Below are positions 56,920-64,000 of a stretch of 64,000 nucleotides of DNA, piece after piece. The notes below the pieces were generated by a model, which did not search any database, was not told where the DNA came from, and saw nothing but the letters and a program-made list of their open reading frames with translations. A program made the position numbers and the translations under genes. The stretch comes from Opisthocomus hoazin (Eukaryota > Chordata > Aves > Opisthocomiformes > Opisthocomidae), in the NCBI RefSeq assembly GCF_030867145.1, contig NC_134428.1, positions 24,965,537 through 25,029,536 of the forward strand, in the 5' to 3' direction. Positions within the stretch are counted from its first letter, which is position 1. The number at the start of each line of letters is the position of its first letter.

Positions 56920-57503
56920 ACGTGTGGGCAGCAGGGCAAGAGAGGTTCTCCTTCCCCTCTGCTCTGCCCTGGGGAGGCCCCATCTGCAGTGCTGTGTCCA
57001 GTGCTGGGCTCCCCAGTTCAAGAAAGATAAGGAGCTACTGGAGAGAGTCCAGCGGAGGGCTGCGAGGATGAGGAGGGGACTGGAGCATCTCCCCTGCAAG
57101 GAGAGGCTGAGGGAGCTGGGCTTGTTCAGCCTGGAGAAGGGAAGGCTGCGAGGGGACCTTCGAAATGCCTCTAAATATCTGCAGGGTGGGGGTCAGGAGG
57201 ATGGGGCCAGACTCTGTTCAGTGGTGCCCAGCGACAGGACAAGGGGCAATGGGCACAAACTGAAGCAGAGGAAGCTCCAGCTGAACCCGAGGAAGAACTT
57301 CTTCCCTCTGAGGGTGATGGAGCCCTGGCCCAGGCTGCCCAGGGAGGTTGTGGAGTCTCCTTCTCTGGAGATATTCCAGCCCCGCCTGGACGCGGTGCTG
57401 TGCAGCCTGCTCTGGGTGACCCTGCTTGGGCAGGGGGTTGGGCTGGGTGACCCACAGAGGGCCCTGCCGACCCCTGCCATGCTGGGATTCTGGGATTCTG
57501 TGC
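56920..57503 (+). mobile_element. CR1 LINE 3' fragment
   Basis: About 580 bp, starting gtgtgggcagcagggcaaga and ending gctgggattctgggattctg. It includes REVLLPLCSALGRPHLQCC and ERVQRRAARMRRGL from the RT C-terminal part. The frame is open across the element and joins unrelated flanking sequence. Confidence 0.95.
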
Positions 57504-58529
57504 GTCCTGGTGCAGGGCAGGGCATCCCAGACCCGAGCTGGGCTCAGTGGCACAACCGCAGCTCGGCTCCGCAGCAGCGAGGGTGTGAAATCAGTGCTCC
57601 GGTTCAGGCTCATGAGGTCTGCGGCCAGAAGCAGGCAGGGAAAAACCCTGCGCTGGGTCGGGGCTCTATGGAGTCCCCTGCGTGTCCCTGCAGGAGGGGG
57701 GACCCGGCAGCAGCTCGGCCGGGGGTCCCGGCACCCCGCGAGCCAGAGCTGGGGTGCTGCTGGGCAGGGATGCTCGGGCTGGGAAGGTTTGCAGATCCCG
57801 GCATCTCCGCTGGGTTACGGCCGCTTGACACTTGGTACCTGACCCTCCTTAATTTCTCTACAAAGAACAGATGGTTTTGGGGGGGAAAATGTCTTTTGGG
57901 GACACTGAGGTTGAGAAAAATCAATAAATTCAGGTCACACTTGAGAAAATGCTTGTGCTCAAAAAAATAAGCGTTCTTGAAAAGTTCAAACATCCCGTTT
58001 TCACCTTTTCGAAACGATATTCCCCCGCTTTTTATTTTGCAAGCTGCCAACACTTTAAAAAAGACACTCAAAAGGGTTAAAATGTTCAGTCTGACCACCC
58101 AAGAGATTTCATCCCTCGTGTTTTTATTGCACTGAATAAAAACCTTGTTGTTCAGATAAACTTGAAACAATTCCTTCTCCTCCCTCCCCCCCTCCAGTGT
58201 TTTGGTTTCGCCAGCGAGTGGAAAAATCAATTTTTCTCGCTCCTCCAGCCCGATAAAAAGCTTCAGGACCCCGCAAAGAGGCTCAAGGGAGTCCTCGCCT
58301 TGCGCAGCCCCTAAAACCACCTCCGAATTTCCCGGCTCTCCGGCCTCCTCTCGTGTCACCCAAGATCTTACGCCGAGATCGGCGCTTCTGGAGCCTCCCG
58401 GGTGGGACCTCAGCGGGTGCAAACCGCGGCGGGAGCCGGGGCTGAGCCCGCTGCCGGCTGGGGGTGCCGGGCCCCTCGGGGGTCAGCACCGCGCGCTCCC
58501 CGGGGCCGGTGCCTGCCACCCAGCCACAG
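57504..58529. other. Spacer with AT-rich patch
   Basis: 57840-58210 is AT-rich between GC-rich flanks. No gene recognised. Confidence 0.5.
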
Positions 58530-58793
58530 CCACAGAATCACAGAATCACAGAATAGTAGGGGTTGGAAGGGACCTCTGTGGGTCATCTAGTCCAACCCTC
58601 CTGCCGAAGGTCACCCAGAGCAGGCTGCACAGGACCTTGTCCAGGCGGGGCTGGAATATCTCCAGAGAAGGAGACTCCACAGCCTCCCTGGGCAGCCTGG
58701 GCCAGGGCTCCGTCACCCTCAGAGGGAAGAAGTTCTTCCTCGGGTTCAGCTGGAGCTTCCTCTGCTTCAGTTTGTGCCCGTTGCCCCTTGTCC
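58530..58793 (-). mobile_element. CR1 LINE 3' fragment (minus)
   Basis: Begins cacagaatcacagaatcacag and ends ttgccccttgtcc; about 260 bp. It faces the copy at 56920 in the opposite orientation. Confidence 0.93.
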
Positions 58794-60085
58794 ACGCCGT
58801 GCTCTCTCCTCGTACGCAATGCCCAGACGGCCGCATTCCCTGCAGGAAACGTGGGTGGGAAGAATTGCTGGAGATAAATAATGCCATTTTTTTCCAGAAC
58901 AGCGACTCTCCTCCAAGGCACGTCACCGAGCACCTTTCTGGTTCGGGCACCTTTCCTCTGAAGAGTGACTTTACGTCTAACTGCAGTGGAAGGCTTTTTT
59001 TTACAGCAGACTGCAAATTAAAAGCGAATCAATATTCGTTTCTGGAGTCTTGTTCGCTGCCTCAAGCTGGCTGCTGCCTTTGCCTCAGCTCTATGAAGAT
59101 CAGGTAGGAAGGCAGCTGAGGGAGTGCCACGGAGCAGAGCTGAAAACCGGTGACAGGGGCACGCGGCACGCGGCACCCGCGCGGTGACAGCTCGTCTGGG
59201 ACATCTCCTCGTGAGCGATGTCGAGGAAATGGAGACCGGGAACGCAAACAGGTGAAGATGGGAATCTCCGCGTTTCGCCGAAAACAGCTCATTCCAGGTG
59301 AAACCTGGACGGCCTCTCCCCAGCGGCTCCTGGGACGGAGCGGGAGCCTTTCCCTGCCAGGAACGTCTGGGATGGGAACGGCAGAGCCTCCCGCTAACGA
59401 ACCCCAGCCCTGGCCTGGCATTCAGGGGGACACAAAACATCTCCGAGCTCTTTCCCATGAACGTATGAAGGGCATCAGCCCACGAGCTCTGCGTGCGCCA
59501 AACGGGCCGGCTCGGCAGACACCCCCCAAAAGAGCTCCACACCTCCCCGGGGCCAAGGGCTGGGGCTGGGTGGGCAGAGGAGCTGGCGAGCTGCGTCCGG
59601 ACCAGGGGGTCCCAGCACATCCCATCCGTTCAGGATGGGTTCTGGATGAGCGGCCGCTGCTCCAGGCCCTGCTCCCCATCGCCTCCCCTTCACGGGGGGG
59701 TCCTTGCCCCCGTCCCGGAGAGCTGCGCTGCCCCGTCGATGAGCCTTGGCCCGGGTCCCCCTTCCCGGAGGGCAGCGGGGATGGGGGGCCTGGCCCGCAG
59801 AGGCAGGGGGGATCCAGCTCAGTGGCTTCGGCTTCATGTCGGCAGCGGTGCCCAGGCTGGTCTGGAGAGTGGTGGGCTCCAGCCAGCTGCCCGCCGGGCT
59901 GCCTGCTGCCCTGGCCTGGGGGGCTCCGGGGATGCCCCTGGCCCGGGGACTCTGTGTGGCTCCAAGGAGCCGGAGCTGAGCCTGCAGAGCTTTGGGTGGC
60001 TCTGATCTGTGAGCCCGGGCGGCCACAATCAGCCCCAGGCATTCCCACCCCATCGGCCTTGGCGCTCCAGTGGCTCCGTCTGCCC
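58794..60085. other. Intergenic: nothing coding recognised
   Basis: No domain or known repeat seen. The long + strand ORF from 59150 runs into the satellite and is not supported. Confidence 0.5.

Positions 60086-64000
<3,915 letters not shown>

Noticed and set aside
56480-57970. 496-codon plus-strand ORF
   Set aside because: It is a chance fusion of GC-rich flank, a CR1 reverse-transcriptase tail and downstream sequence; no start, splice or family support.

Overview
This is vertebrate, almost certainly avian, nuclear DNA. It carries many 5'-truncated CR1 LINE copies ending in the bird-type ATTCTGTG octamer, CpG-rich promoters, short introns and dense minisatellites, as is typical of a GC-rich microchromosome. 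The species cannot be named from the sequence.

Four genes are recognisable by comparing translated exons with remembered human protein families. Their order matches human 16p13.3: SYNGR3 (+, exons 2-4 at 580-9930; exon 1 lies to the left of the window), ZNF598 (-, 12 coding exons at 31532-16215, 878 codons plus stop, all junctions GT-AG and in frame), NPW (+, 47341-47682) and NHERF2/SLC9A3R2 (+, first coding exon at 61568-61777, the rest to the right). SYNGR3 is a four-pass synaptic vesicle protein. ZNF598 is the E3 ligase that marks collided ribosomes. NPW is the precursor of neuropeptide W. NHERF2 is a PDZ scaffold under the apical membrane. They are neighbours by conserved synteny and not an operon or pathway.

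Layout. 1-9720: SYNGR3 introns and exons, with a 330-bp x3 tandem repeat and an 18-bp minisatellite touching exon 4. 9931-14390: probable SYNGR3 3'UTR. 14366-14422: opposed poly(A) signals where SYNGR3 and the long form of ZNF598 meet tail to tail. 16215-31532: ZNF598. 31533-32280: its CpG-island promoter, with a diverged ~50-bp repeat. 32.3-45.6 kb: intergenic, with CR1 copies and AT-rich islands. 45.6-49.2 kb: two minisatellites enclosing NPW. 50.3-60.1 kb: intergenic, with CR1 copies and a (CCCAT)n satellite. 60.09-61.32 kb: hexamer-based satellite ending about 250 bp before the NHERF2 start codon. 61.8-64 kb: NHERF2 intron 1.

I found no new protein system. The features most worth a second look are the structured repeats at gene-control positions: the ZNF598 promoter repeat, the NPW-flanking arrays with splice-donor-like units, the convergent poly(A) junction, and the CR1 frame that runs into its own terminal octamer.
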